64,000 bases of DNA from Dromaius novaehollandiae. Taxonomy: Eukaryota > Chordata > Aves > Casuariiformes > Dromaiidae. Numbering within the stretch: the stretch's first letter is position 1; every line of letters begins with the position of its first letter. Positions 50,347 to 63,890 of this stretch are shown here, piece after piece. The translations under genes and the position numbers were made by a program. Location: the NCBI RefSeq assembly GCF_036370855.1, contig NC_088113.1, positions 15,396,501-15,460,500 on the forward strand. Reading direction: 5' to 3'. The notes beneath the pieces are model-generated. The model worked only from the letters and a program-made list of their open reading frames with translations. It searched no databases and was not told where the DNA came from.

Positions 50347-53300
50347 CCATCTGTTTTAACTCTCCCAAAGGAGCATATCAAAGTTTCTGGGTTGTTTTTC
50401 TGTAGTCTCAAGGCCTCTTATTCAGCAAAATAAACCTTGTGTAAAGCCGCTGTTTTTCTACCAAGCTGCTGGATTTTTTTTTCCTTTTAAAGCATCACAG
50501 CACCATTTCCCAGGTTAAGATGCCCAAGGAACAGTCCATCCCAGAAATGCACTCTGAAAACCAGCTCTTCTCCAGAAGAAGCTAAGCACTTCCCCCAGAG
50601 GAAAAAGCTGCTAGGCTGGCACAGATCTTACCGCTGCTTTGTATACTTTTAGTGGCTTTAGATGAGTTAAACAGCCTGAACTCTTCTTTCCCCCACATCT
50701 CCTCCAGGAATCACTGGAAGGCCTTGTAACAGCGATGTAGGTGGCACAGCAGCAGCAACTCCAAATCAAAGTCATGTAAGCTATGAACGTGAAGAGCACA
50801 ACAAAACCTCTTTTCACCCACCAGAAACCACCACTGTGTTTGCCTGCGTCTTCCTGAACAGATGAGAAACTTCCCGTGGTGTTCTGTAGCTCCCAGATCC
50901 TCAGAGCAGCTAGGAATAGCAGTTTTAAATTTAACCGGGGTTGGAACCAAAGTGAAACCTAAATGCTGCACGACAGTGCCAGCGCAGCTGGCTCGGAAGT
51001 CGATGTAGCCTCGCTTGGCAAGCGGTGTGGAGATGCATGCCAGCCCACAGGGCGATCGGCATCACCAGCAGTAGCCAACAGCGCTGCAAAAGCAGCGTGA
51101 CTCTGCATTATATACCTTTAAACCTAGAGCAGCCTCGCTCTGCTGCGGATCGCTCCTGCTCGCCTTCCCTACTGCCCGTTAGGCGGGAAGGTGGGATCCC
51201 TTCTGCCGCCTGTCCCGCGGGTGTGCCCCAGGGAAGCGCGAGGCTCCACCAGCACCTGGGCATGGCAGAAGCCCCAAGGGTGGTGAGACCCGAGTAAGCC
51301 TCCAGAAGGTGACAGCGCGCTGTGCCAGTCGCTGCTGTTGAGCAATCTGACTCCTATCTTGCCCGAGTTCTAGCACAAATTGATTCCTATTTTCTTTTCC
51401 CTGTAGCTCTTTCAAAGTACAACAAGACTAAGCTAAAGGTGCCTAAATTTTCTTTCCACCTTAGTCACTGGATTACCTTAAAGCTAAATATTAAGTTTAT
51501 AAAGAGCCTAAACCCAGCCCCACCAGAGTTTAAAGGCAGAGCTTCCATGGGCATCAACAGGAACAAGAGGGACCTGCAGGTTCTTTGCTCAGGTTGGTTC
51601 TTACACATTTGGTCTCCGTTCGTCCCTTTCAGTTTGAGATACTACCGACATACTCCTAAAGCCCCAGAGGTAGCCAGTGGAAAGAAAAGATACCATAAAT
51701 TTAACTAGAACAGCAGCTGGAGGAGGGAGGATGTTTAAGGCTTAACTGGATGCTCTTAGAGTATACAAACAATATCCCCCTGACACTAATAAGTAGAAGC
51801 AGGCTCCAGATTTGGTGGGCTTTTCTTGGTTCTTACAGAAAGGAGACAGAAGTCTGGCTCTGTTTCATCATAGTTATCATTTGGGCTCAGGCATCCCTCC
51901 ACCCTTGCAGGAGATTAGTAACGATAATGCATCTGGTACCTGCCCCAGCAATAACAGAGCTATATGGAGAAGATTACAAGAAACTGCTTGGACCTCTGCC
52001 CAATCCAAGAAGTCCTACCAGCAATTTCCATAAGTCCCATCAGTTTTTATGGCTTGTCTCTCAAGAAGGCTGCTGAAACCTACTTGAAGGAGAGGCTTTA
52101 AAAAGATTTTTGCAGGCATTTATTTCTGGCCAAATTATGATTGCTTGGAGGAAAAAGAAGCCACCATACAAATCTTGTTAGAGACTTCAGCAGGAACTCA
52201 CAAACCCATGCAGAACTGAGATAAGCTAAAAAAGGAACAGCATCCAGGAAGGAAAGGCAGACCAGCCAGCCAAATGCAACTCTAATTCCAGCCCGTGACA
52301 GACCCCTGGGGCAGCTCCAAAGCCACTTAGCACAAGCGTGGAGCTCAGCCAGGAGGGAGACGCTGGCACCAAGAAAACAGCTCTAGCAAGTCCAGATTGC
52401 AATTCGGTATTTGCTGCGGGAGACAGGCTTGGACAGACTTGTTACCCGCCAGTACGTTTGGGTTCTCCTAGACTGTGAACGCACAGCTCCTCAGCCCTGA
52501 TACAGCGGATAGCGCTGGGGACACGGACCTGTGCGTGCCCTGTAAGGAAGAGTGTGCATGCTGTGTGCGTGCACAGGAAAACAGAATAACAGCACATCTG
52601 TTAATGACACCAAAACATGCTGGCAATGCGCAGCGTGCCTTGGCAGGGGAATCCCTATCAGCTGTCTGCAGTCCAAGGTCTAAAGGGCGATCTGCCTTCA
52701 GAGACGCCTGCAACTTCAAGGAACGACGTCCCGGAGGGAAAGCAATGCCTCTGCAGCACACTGCACAGTGCCCAACCCACTCTGCTCCGGGCTCCCAGCA
52801 CACGCCAGCAAGCACTGCGCTTGCTTCGTGCTGCACCAGAGGCAAATTTCCCCACGGACCTAGGGAAAAGCTATGCAGGGCAGGAAGATTAGAGGCAAAA
52901 CCCCATCCCATGCCTCACAGACCCCTCTGAGAGCGCTCACCGAACTGGGCAGCTCTGCTCACACTAGTGAAAGCAGCAGCAGCATTACCAAGTGTGGGTG
53001 ATATTTACTGCAGCAGGGCCTGGAAAAAGCTGCAGTGCAGGGAAAGATGCCTGCAGCTGCCAGGAAGGTGGCTGCACCGATCAGTCCTGGGCAGGACATG
53101 GGCCTGCTGACAGCGCTGCCAGGCTTGGGGGCTCCCCGGGCAGAAGGCAGGTTCTTTGCACCGCAGGAAGAAGGCAAAGGAGGGGGACCAGATGCTCAGG
53201 GACCAGACGGTTTCTAGCAGCGACAGCCAGGATCTCCCTGCAGGCTACATCACACTGCTCCGGTGTCTCCACACATGGGCTGGCTCCTGCGTAGCTACAG

Positions 53301-56300
53301 CCTTAGAAAGCAGAAGCTGGAAGCTTTTTCCTCTATGACAGTTGCTAGAGAACAGCTTCCAGCCTGCTGGTGCAGGTAGATGGGTTTGCTGAGCACTGTC
53401 CCTGCCGAAGATGGAGCAGGAAGGCCAGGGAGGGCATCTGCTCTTGGGACATTTATGATGGTGCTGGTTTTTTGAACAAGGAGTTTGAATGAAAACCATT
53501 AAATGTCACTGCCAGACAGGAGAGTCATGAATCTTTAGAAATCGTCCCAAATTCATAATTTTCAAGCACAAAATGGGCGTACATTAGAAGAAACACTACA
53601 GCTGCAACAGCCTCAGTGAAGCAATTAACCAAGGCATTGTAACACGTCCCAGTGCAGTCGGCTCCGTCTCGGGGCCGTCAGGTCTTTCTCCCATTACTCT
53701 TCTCTCTCCCTCACACTGCTTATTGTTTGCTTCATTGTTAATCCTACCTAATTTAAAAATAGGAAATTGATTTCTTATGTATCCATTACCAACCAAATCA
53801 TTTCTTTATTACAGCAAGGATCATATTTCATGAGTAAGTCATGGAAAATTAAAACCATGCCTGTTGCTTTGATGAAATAATGGAGAGAAACGCCAGAGGG
53901 GAAGGCACAGACAGCTGGAGGCTGTCATGCAACCAGCGATGCAGGTTAACTCTTTGCAAGCACCCAGGCCCCAGGCAGCTGCCAGCCTGCTGCAAACTTC
54001 TGGTTACGGTGCTAAGCATTCACTTACAGCTAAAACTCAGGAGCCTCCAAGAGAAGGAATACAATCACTCTGAACAAAGCAGGTCAATATTTCAGTGGCT
54101 GTAAATAAGTTTAACAGTTTTGCAGCCTGCCTGTGTGCAGAAACAGATGTTGCAATATTAGATCAAGAGCCTCAACTCCCTAGCTCTTCCGTATTATCAG
54201 AGAGGCTTTCCCACGGGGTAGTTCAGAGAACCTGAATTCTCTGAATCCTGCTCCGATGCCTATCCAGAGATCACCACAGAGAACGGCTGCCTAGCTCCGA
54301 CTGGGAGCTGTCTCAAATCAGGCAGCATGAATACCCTCTTATCTGCTGTACTCGTTTTAAAAATGTAAACTGTATTGACAAATCCAGATATGCCTTGGCA
54401 TTCATCTAAATTTGCTATTAGATCTCTTCTGAGACATTAAAAGACATTCCTCTTGCACAGTATATGCAGCACAGGAACCCACGATACAAGCCAAACTTTA
54501 GCACAGACATCCTTGCAGCACAAATATTTCCAAGTCTTGGTCATATTAGGCCATCATGCTTTGCCACCAGGTAGGGAGGATTCAGACTGAAGGAGAAGCG
54601 CTTTTGTCTTGGAAAATACTCAGTTTACACTGTACATACAGGTTATATCGGTACAGCAGGCATCTCAGCCAAATGAACTAGTTAGCAACTTACTATGACC
54701 TGGGGCAGATCACAAATTAAAACAAAATCCAGTCTGTGCATTGCTGAGGATTTATGGACTGCTCTATGAACTTCCCTGTGAAGCAGACAGACATTATTCC
54801 TTTGAAGAGTAATCCAGATAAGCACCACGGCTAGCAGAACATTACAACATCCAATTCAAAGTTCATTGACTGCTTCATTAACACGCTGATCTCCAGGAAT
54901 TACAGCCAAAGAAGCAAAATCTCTTCTATTTCCTTATCAGAAGCAAAGATATCAGTGAGTTATCACTGTGTAGTATATTTTTAATCATGTACCACCAGTA
55001 CACATACCCACATAGAAACAATGCCAGAGGACTAAGAATAAGCAAAGTTATCACAACAGACCATGAGCAAGCAAACCCCTGAGAGCAGAGGGTAGCACAA
55101 GATATCACTTCACAGCAGTAATTCATGCCTAGTAGGTACATCTCTCTACACGTACCCTTTTCAAGCAAGAGACTGCTTGCATCACTTTTTTGGTTTAAGA
55201 GTCTCCCGCTTCGGAGAAAGAGCCCACCTTAGAGGATCTTACAATGAGGTGTTACTCTAGAAAGCCCGCCATGGTTCAGGGACTCGCTGTTCTTTTTGGA
55301 AGTTAGGACCAGAAAGATCTCACGTTAAAATAATTCTTACACCAGCTAAGAGGACTGCAAACACATCCACCTTACCTAATCCCTCACCTTCTCTGGGAGG
55401 AGGCTGGGGAAGCATTTACATCTTGACAGCACCCAGCAGGCATTTACCAGTTCTCCGTAAAGAACTGCCTAACAACAAAGCCAAAGAAAGTCTTTTGAAA
55501 ACTCTTTATGGTCTTTTCATGCTGATGATTCTCAGGATTGGGAAACAAGTTTTGTAACTCAGCAGGAGCAAAAGAAATAGGCTCCTTTCAGGAACATCGT
55601 ACATTGTCTCTTAATCCCCCCACTTCCAAAGTGCTTATCTAAAAAACATGGCATTGGGAGATATTGTATTCCTCTTTGCTAGTTTCTCTGTTAGATGCTA
55701 TAAAGTTAAACCGACTTATTTACACAGTAAAGATCCCCAAAATGGTCCATGCAAACTACTGCAAGTTACTGCCAAGTAGCTCAAAGATCAGGCAGTGTGA
55801 AAACTGAAATGACCAAAGATTTCTGAGCCTCTAAAGTTCTCCTACGCAAGAGGCATTTCAATTCCCTGTTACTGGAGATCATTTATGTTGCTTTCTAGTC
55901 TGCCCAACTGCTTCCCTGTCTGACTTTGCCAGAAATTCAGTCATCTCAATAGTTTCTATCAGCATTTTAATGATTATCAAATACATTACAGAAATTACTC
56001 TCAAAATGTTTCTTGTTTGGAAAATATCCTCCAGGAGTTCTAGATGAATATTTGTTTTGATAATATACTTGATAAGACAGTCAAAAAAATCAAATATGAA
56101 CACACTCATTCGCACTTACAAAATAAAGCACACTCACCATGCTAATATTTTATAGGAACCACTGGATGCTTTCATTAGCTGCATTTGCCACTATGACAGC
56201 AACAATATCTCCCAGACAGAAACTGAGACAAGACATAGTAATTAGGTCAAACCTTCGGGATAGAGCTGTCATCACAAAACATAAATGTAAATTCATCTCC

Positions 56301-59300
56301 CACCATCCAAGCACTGTAAGATATGTTAGTGCTATTTGGTTATCTAAGCAAGATAAAGAAATAGAAGAAACTAGATTCTTTTGTCCTTTTACTATTCTTC
56401 ACAATTACCCCCCTGTTTAATTAATCTTAATTAATTATTTAAGGTGAACTTAGCTTTCCTGACCTAATGGCAACATGTAAACTGATTAACTTTACAAAGC
56501 CAGCAAAATGATCTGCACAGGGAGATCAGGTATTGTAATGCATTATTTAGGCCAAGCTATTCTTTGTTGTTGCCAGCGATGCGTGAAAAGCGATCAGAAG
56601 GTGTGATGTGGGTCCTTCCCAGGTGAGGGCCAGACTCCCCTGGCCCCTTATCACCAGTGGAAAGGAAGGAGGAGGAGGAGACACTTCCCTGTGCTGAAGG
56701 GAGTATGCAGCATCTCCTAGGGCTAAGTCTGCACGGGCTTGGGGCAGGAAGGAAAGGGAGGAGAAAGCCTCCCAGCTCCTCCAGGACGAGATGAGGGTGG
56801 GAGTGTGCAGAAAACAGTGGGGCAGCAACAAGGAAAGAGCTGCCTTCGACAGCAGGTTTGGCCAGCGGAGCCAGACTCTGAGATGCAAATGCAAACTGGC
56901 CCTTTGTCCGGCTCCGTTTTGACAAGTCCAGTCACGTAATCTCCCTTCCGTTACACCACGGGGGATTTTCGGGCAAAGAAGTTTATTTTGTACAGATAAT
57001 GCCTATCTTTGCTACAAAGCAAAACCTGGATGTAAACTTTCCAAGAGTTTCTACTTAGATTCAGATCTGAGCTTTGCAATGGGAAATGCAATGCACTGTA
57101 CAGCCTGATAAGTAGTGCAGTAAAACTGATTCCTGGAATAACTTATACACATAGGAAGAAAGTGATCAGTTTAGATATCTACAGTATTCCCCATCTCTTC
57201 TGTCCAGTAGCTGAGGCAGGTACATAGATAAGTGAGAAGAGAACACTCATCACCATACTGACTTTAGAGAAGAAACAGATAAGGCTGATAAGGCAGTAAG
57301 TGAAATTCTCCTCCAGGCTACCAGGCAGATACGTAGTCGGGCAAAGGCCACTCGACTATTGCAAAACACTGCTTTGGCGATTGGAAATAGCAGCACCTCC
57401 AGGCACAAGCAGGATGATCACTTCCTGCGCTGACTTTCTTGAAAGCCCCTCATCTAAAGAGCTCACAGCCAAAACAGGCAAGACAGAACAGCTGGGGAGA
57501 AAAGATGGGCAGAGTCCGACCTTGGAGTGGCAGAGACAGGTAGGGAGCCAAGCAGGTGGTGGATCTTCAGACCCAGCCCACAGCCACTATCCCTGGGTGA
57601 AGCAATGTCCTGCCAGGTGGTCATGCCAGCAGAGGTTCTGAAACAATCTCCCTCCTTTTTAAACTGAGATTTGTGAGCATTTTTATGAGCCATATTAGAA
57701 AAACTGATAGAGTCTTCCTGCCAAATTGCTAAGATTCCAGGGTTTTTTTCAGTTTCTTTTACATCCTAACAATTCCTCCCCTGTATTTATTTCTACTCTG
57801 TTTTCTGCCTCTGGGACCTGAGCAAGCCATTGAACCTGGATTAAATATGCCACGAAAGAATTCAAGCCTCATCATAGCCAAAATATTGGTTTCCAATGAA
57901 ACAAAACAAAAGACTTGGACAACGTAACTATTTCAGCAGCCTATACAGACATGTAAATAGACGTTGCCAAAGAGATAAGACCACACCACCTCCCAAAATC
58001 TCAGAGAGGAAACACTCAAATCCAGACCTGATTTTCCAGCAGTGTTCACAGGGCTAACTCGAACTGAAATTGTGGATAAGTCACATTTAAAAAAATTTTT
58101 TTTAAAGGGCCATAAAATTCAGTCTTCACAGTTGGGCACCAGCAAGGCATTTCCTAAGGGCAGGTTTAATTTTGAAACCGTAGGACATCTGCAATTTCCT
58201 ATCAGTGAGAAAGGGACTAAACAGACCTCAGACCTGACCCACTACAACAGCAACCTGGGAGGACTCAGTGTTTATTTTTATTGAAAATACATGCTTTTTA
58301 GATGATAATCTCCACTGGCAACCTCCAGACCAACTGTGCTGCCTCACTCCTCCAACTACTCCAAAGGCTGAGATTGCACAGAAGTGGCCAACAAAGCTGA
58401 AGGGAGCAGAGCCCTCTTGCTCCTGCACTGGAGGGAACACGCCAAGGGGCACCGGCCACATGCTGCACCTTGGGAGGTTCGGGTTGGGCGTCAGGAGAGG
58501 TTTTCCCTCAGACAAGGGTGAGGTTGCCCAAGAGGCTGAGGAGTCTCTGTCCCAGGAGGATTCTGAGGCTCAGGTAGACCAAGACACAGGTGACCCAAAT
58601 TAGTGCTGGCAACAGCTCTTCTTCAGCTGTGAAGTCAAACTACAGCCCTTCCAAGGTCCCTTCTACTGCACACCTCCATGAACAATTAGGGGAACAAGAG
58701 ATGAATATAAAGTTGACCCAAAAATATGACCAACAGGTGCAGGAAAGAGGCAACTCTAAAATAACTCAATTTCTGCCTGTGCATTAGTTAACACTGAGCC
58801 CTGTAAAGACTAACTACATATTTAATCAAGTGAAGAGGTCACTTTGCAGCCTGCTCATCCATTTCTCTTAGAGACACCCAAGCTAGGCAAAAACACTCAG
58901 GAATGCAGTTCCAGCTCACTCTCTGGCGTAACATGTTTGTTCAGAGACTTGTCAGATTCCTGTTTGCAGCTGGCTGTATCGGTTGTACGGCTGTACTTTG
59001 GTCGAGGAACATTTCACCTGAATGTATTAACAGCGCTACATCCACCAGAGTAAACATTTTATTTTCAGTGAGGAACACACAAGCCACTTTGTTAAATAAA
59101 CCAATGGACGTATTGACTTTATTTGCATTCAGCCTTTTTCAGCAAATTACCGGGGTAAGCTGTGCTGGTTTTCCGGAAATCACTTGGATCCTGCTGGCCT
59201 GCAGAGCTTTGCTTTGCAAGGATGGGGCTGGCAGAGCAGTTACACAGAGGCTGGAGCTCTCCAAAAATCACTGCACTAGCCCATGCCACAGGGCAGCTGC

Positions 59301-62300
59301 TCTTTCATGGGTTCCTGCTCCCCATGCCCAAACTGCTCCCTTGGGAGGGGAGGGGAGGGCATAGGCTGCAAAAGCAGCTTACTTTTATGGTGGGACTTGC
59401 ATATCTCTGATCTGGGGGTTGGAGGGGAGCACAGTAGAAGAAGAGGGAAGAGGAAGAGTTGATCAGTGGCTCACGCCATGATTAGCAAAGACAGGCAGCC
59501 TGGCTGAGAGCACAGTTCATTTCTTAGGAACAAAGAAATTTAAACAGAGCCAGCATATGTGTATTCATCTATATAATTAAGAGACACTGGGAAGTAACCC
59601 TTGCCCCACCACAGCCTTCCCTAAGGCAGCTGGGTTGCTGTCTATGGGCACCAGGGTAAGACAAGCCCTCAGGAAGGCAGCCCCAAAGGACACCTGACCC
59701 AAGACGCCCATGCACTGCTGCTCTGGGCATGTTTGATGTAGAAGAGTACTGGGATTTCAGAAAGGCTGCATGGGGACATGCGCCTTCAGAAGAGGCTGAA
59801 AGCACCCCATGCCCCAGGCGAGTGGGTCAGGGCTCCTGGGCCAGGGCAGCCCAAGCCAAGCACACAGGCTGCCATGTGGAAAGGTTCAAGTCTCCAACTT
59901 ACCCCACTGCCCACATGAAGCCTCTTTCTCTGCCCAAACCCACAAACCAGCTGCATGATGCAAAGGAAGTCAGCCAAGAGCCAGGTTGCTCCCTCCTGCA
60001 CTACATTCCCAAAGCCAGCTGTGGGGCAGGCACAACATAGACCCCAACCTGCAAAGCAGCATGAAGTCCTTTCATGCAACCCACCAGATGCCCACTCAGC
60101 CAGGACAGACTGGCACACGAACGGAGGGCATGTTGTCTCAGATGACTTAATCTCAAGGCTGCATGAAAGAAGCAGGCAGCGTTTGGATTTTTGAACTGGA
60201 CCTTCTGTTTGTTTTAAAAGGACATCTTGTTTCATAGACGATGCTTCAAGTAATCGCTGCAGGACAGCTCAGCGTTCATGGTGCAGGAAGCTCCCATGAA
60301 TGCACAGGCGTGCCCCAGTTTAGAAGCGAGCATGCTACTGTGATGTTAGCCCTCTCAGCTGAACCAGTCTCCTGTGCCTGCCACCAGCACAGGCTGCCTT
60401 AGCCTTCCATTGCGGGCTAAGCTAGCACACACCAACGCATGTCCTGAGGACCAACAGGCCAGTCGGTACCCATGGCTCAGCTAACAACCACCAAGCTACT
60501 CTGACTTGCTCATGCATCACAGCCCTACGCTATGATCAATGTTTAACCTCAGCAACCTAAAATGACCTGGAAAAAAAGGAGGTGCGTCACAGTTAGATAC
60601 TGGCCAAAGAGTTTAGAGTGAGCCTGAACAAACTTCATTTCTGATGGCAAGGTAGAATTGGCAGCATCTGCACTCATTTCAGCCAGTAATCTCTTCCTCT
60701 ACCCAGGCACCCTCTCTAGGTGAGGTTTGTGCCAGGTAGGGCCAATAGCTCTAGTTGTCACATATAGTCTGATTATTAAAGTAATATGGCACTTATCTAA
60801 TATATAACAGTGTGAGCAGGGCAAAATAAGCTTGCTCTCTCCACTCTCCTCCCACCTCAAGAGTACAAAGTAGCCAGAAGTTTCAGTGCACTAAAAATCA
60901 AAAATCAGGGCACTCTGGGTTGCTGCATGTTGTTCCTATTGAATCAGGTCTGCTAGTCAAAGCATAGCACTACTGAAAGAGTATCAGCTGTGTGTATATT
61001 AGATTACTAATTTCCATTACAAAATGACTGTCATAACCACAATCATTTGTCTCAATAGGGTAGTAAAGTAATTGCTGCGATATTGAAAGATAAGGAGACT
61101 CTGATGCCCATTAAGCTCTGCACCACTAGAAGCCAGTTCTGTAAGTTACGGTGCTGAACGCGCTCTTGGTCCTTGCACAGCAAAGCCACCAGCAAGATCA
61201 AGTGTCACTTAAACAGTACTTATGTAAAACCCCACCCAGTCAGCAGCACTAGGGAAGAGTTAGGACAGTTCAAGTACAAATTTACTGTGTGTATTTATAT
61301 GTGTATACACATTTCTTTTAATAGAACACCCTTTCTGTTTCTGCAAACATCCTTTCCAATGGAGGTGTGCATGTCAGTTGACACAGGAACCCACTTTGCT
61401 GGCAGAACCTGCCATGCTTTTCACACAGAGGGGCCAAACATGAGGACAACATCAACAGATAAGCTTTCCATATCTGTTTGTAGCCAGTACCGACATTAGC
61501 AGAAAAGTCATGCCTGAGAAGCCCAGCAGCGCTTCACAGGAGCAAGATGTCGGCACAGAGTAACATGCAGCAGTGCTCACCTCAAGTCTCCTGGTCCACC
61601 TGAACGCATCATCCTCCAAGTCTGCTCCTTCCCACACGTCGCACGGACCCTTCTGGAGGGACTCCTGCCCTTATACAAGCAGGGCTGTTGTGTGGCCAAA
61701 CCGTGGGCTCATCACATTGCTCCTGTGGGATGACATACAGAGTTATCAGAGCTTGACCTTTCCTTTATCCCATGTACCTCTATAAACGGCCCACCCAACC
61801 AAAGGATGTGGCCCCAGGGGAACCAAAGCATAATTGGATTTTCATCCATGCACAGGGCTGGTGCAGGAGAAAATAATTAGCACAGGAGAAGATCCTGTCC
61901 CTGGGCACCTCAGCCTAACACCAGCCCCTGTCCATGAGGAACAGGGGCACATAGACCCGTGGGAGCAGAGCGTGGCTCTCTCCAAGCTTTCCCAGGGCAC
62001 CAGCCTCACACGCAGCTGGGCACGGCAGAATGCAAAGGACACCCAGGACTTCCTTCCCAGCACCGGCCGTGTCCACCCTCTTGAGATGAGAGCTCAGGAG
62101 CTGATGTGCAATTGCACCACCTAGTGACAACTGCCCATCAGCCACTGTCCCACCACTCTGACACGAGCCAAACCAGCAGCCAGGAGACCACCTAACCTGC
62201 ACAGGAACAGGGCCAAACAGGCAGAACTGTCACCATCACTATGAGTCACCCACTTTGCCCCTCCAGCTACCTCCACCACAGTCACTCCTTCCACATGGTT

Positions 62301-62985
62301 AGATGTTAAGCCCTGGAAGCTTTTTTTGGATGCTTCTCTGATGTTTACTATGGGTTAGTTGCTGCTGTGGCCCAGTCTTGGGTAGCTAGTATGATCACCA
62401 GAAGCTAGGCTGCCCCTTCTTCAAACGGCAAGTGGCAGGGGCTGCTCCCTCCCTACGTTACAGGGAAACCAGACTTGTCCGTGGATGACCAAAACCTACT
62501 CACTGGGTCAAAGCCTCAGGGAATGTCTCAGCTATGGGTCTAGGTCATTGTCAGGATAAGATGCAGAGCCCAGCAAAGGACAGGACTCCTCAGTACACAC
62601 AGGAGCAAAACATCTAGTAGGAGGTGAGGTAGCCATAGAAATCTGGTAACTTCAGAGGAAGACAACAGTCAAGCAAGATCTGAGCCCAACAGTTGATTGT
62701 CACCACACCACAGGCACCAGTCTCCAACCATCCTTTTGGCTCTCTGGCTCACGCTGCACTGCTCAGGGATTGCCTGGAGCCTCACCACCCTGCCAGAGCA
62801 GAGCCAGCCCCACCACTCACCACCGTCCTTCCCATGGTCACAGATCTCACTCTTCACCAAACCACAACACCCAGCAAAGGACCTCTTCCCGCTCTCTGGG
62901 CAGCATCACCCCAAAGTGAGCCACCTCTATTGCCTCCCTCTTATAGAGCCGCCCAGCCCCCCAGGTGCAGCTCAGCAGCACTAAT

Positions 62986-62997
62986 GGGGGGGGGGGG
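62986..62997. repeat. G12 homopolymer
   Basis: Twelve G precede AGGAGGAAA. It is a simple repeat in GC-richer intergenic DNA. Confidence 0.9.
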
Positions 62998-63751
62998 AGG
63001 AGGAAACCTGTCTTTAACCCTTTCCTAGCCAGACTCCACTCCCATTTAAGCAGGTTGCTGGGGAGGTACAGGGAGGTGATGGTTACCCCGTCCCTTGTTG
63101 GAGTGGAGAGATCTGCCGAGAAGGATGGTTTGCCCTGGGGTATGACTGAACCCAGAGCACACTCCCCGTACTCCCAAATCCCACTCAAAGTCTTTCAAAC
63201 AGCCTTAGTTTTTTGAGTCTGGCCTTGGATGTCCCCATATTTGTTCCCCAGCTTCCTTTCATCCCTTCCTACATAAAAATGAGCGTGAAATATCACAACT
63301 TCCCATGGAGTGAAACCCAAACGTTCAATTGCTGGAGGCCGGCCGGCAAAGAGGCTCCTTTGGTCGCCAGTTCGTGGTGGCAGAGCGCAGCCGGCCACGG
63401 CCCTCGGCCGCCCTGGGGGCTTGCGTGCCTCTTCCTCGCACTGGCTTGCAGCAACACGTGGGGACCAGCGCGTCCAGGAGTGGTTCACATTGCAACGTCA
63501 TCGCAACGAAGGAAGAGCAAGGGAGCCCGAGACTCTGCGTAATGAGCTAAACTTAGACCTCTTCCAGTTCTCGCAGGGGTCGTTGCCTCCCAGCCCGCCC
63601 AAACCTGTGCAGGCAGCCGGCCCCGCCGCATGCCACACGTGCCAAGGGACACCAGGGGACCACTGGGACTGGTCTCCAGCCTGCCCAGCTGTGCTGTGGG
63701 ATGGGAAGTGAGTCAAGTTCCCCTTGCTTCCCCGGGATAAGTGTGACCTAA

Positions 63752-63890
63752 CCCCAGCGATGTCAGTGGATTTACACCTACGTAACTGGAGCGAGGATCT
63801 GGCTCAGCGCCCACAGTTTTTCTCTGCGGAGTAGTTTACGTTTTGGGCTCAATCGTACTCCATAAATTTCCACTGGCTTCAATCGGGGAT
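63752..63890. repeat. Old palindromic-type dispersed repeat
   Basis: The left part reads GATGTCAGTGGATTTACACC then GGAGCGAGGATCTGGCTC. The right part reads CATAAATTTCCACTGGCTTCAATCGGGG. These are diverged forms of motifs that recur across sauropsid genomes (TCAATGGATTTACACC ... GGATCTGGCCC and CCATTGACTTCAATGGGG). I do not recall the formal family name. Boundaries are approximate. Confidence 0.45.

Noticed and set aside
49929-50817. Two adjacent minus-strand open frames (160 and 68 codons), the second with a hydrophobic Cys-rich start, separated by acceptor-like and donor-like signals
   Set aside because: Both frames begin at non-ATG codons, the donor (phase 0) and acceptor (phase 1) do not match, and no family is recognised. 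One frame of this length is expected by chance in a window this size.
52468-52930. Overlapping frames of about 150 codons on both strands
   Set aside because: They are mirror-image open frames in GC-richer sequence with non-ATG starts and no homology.
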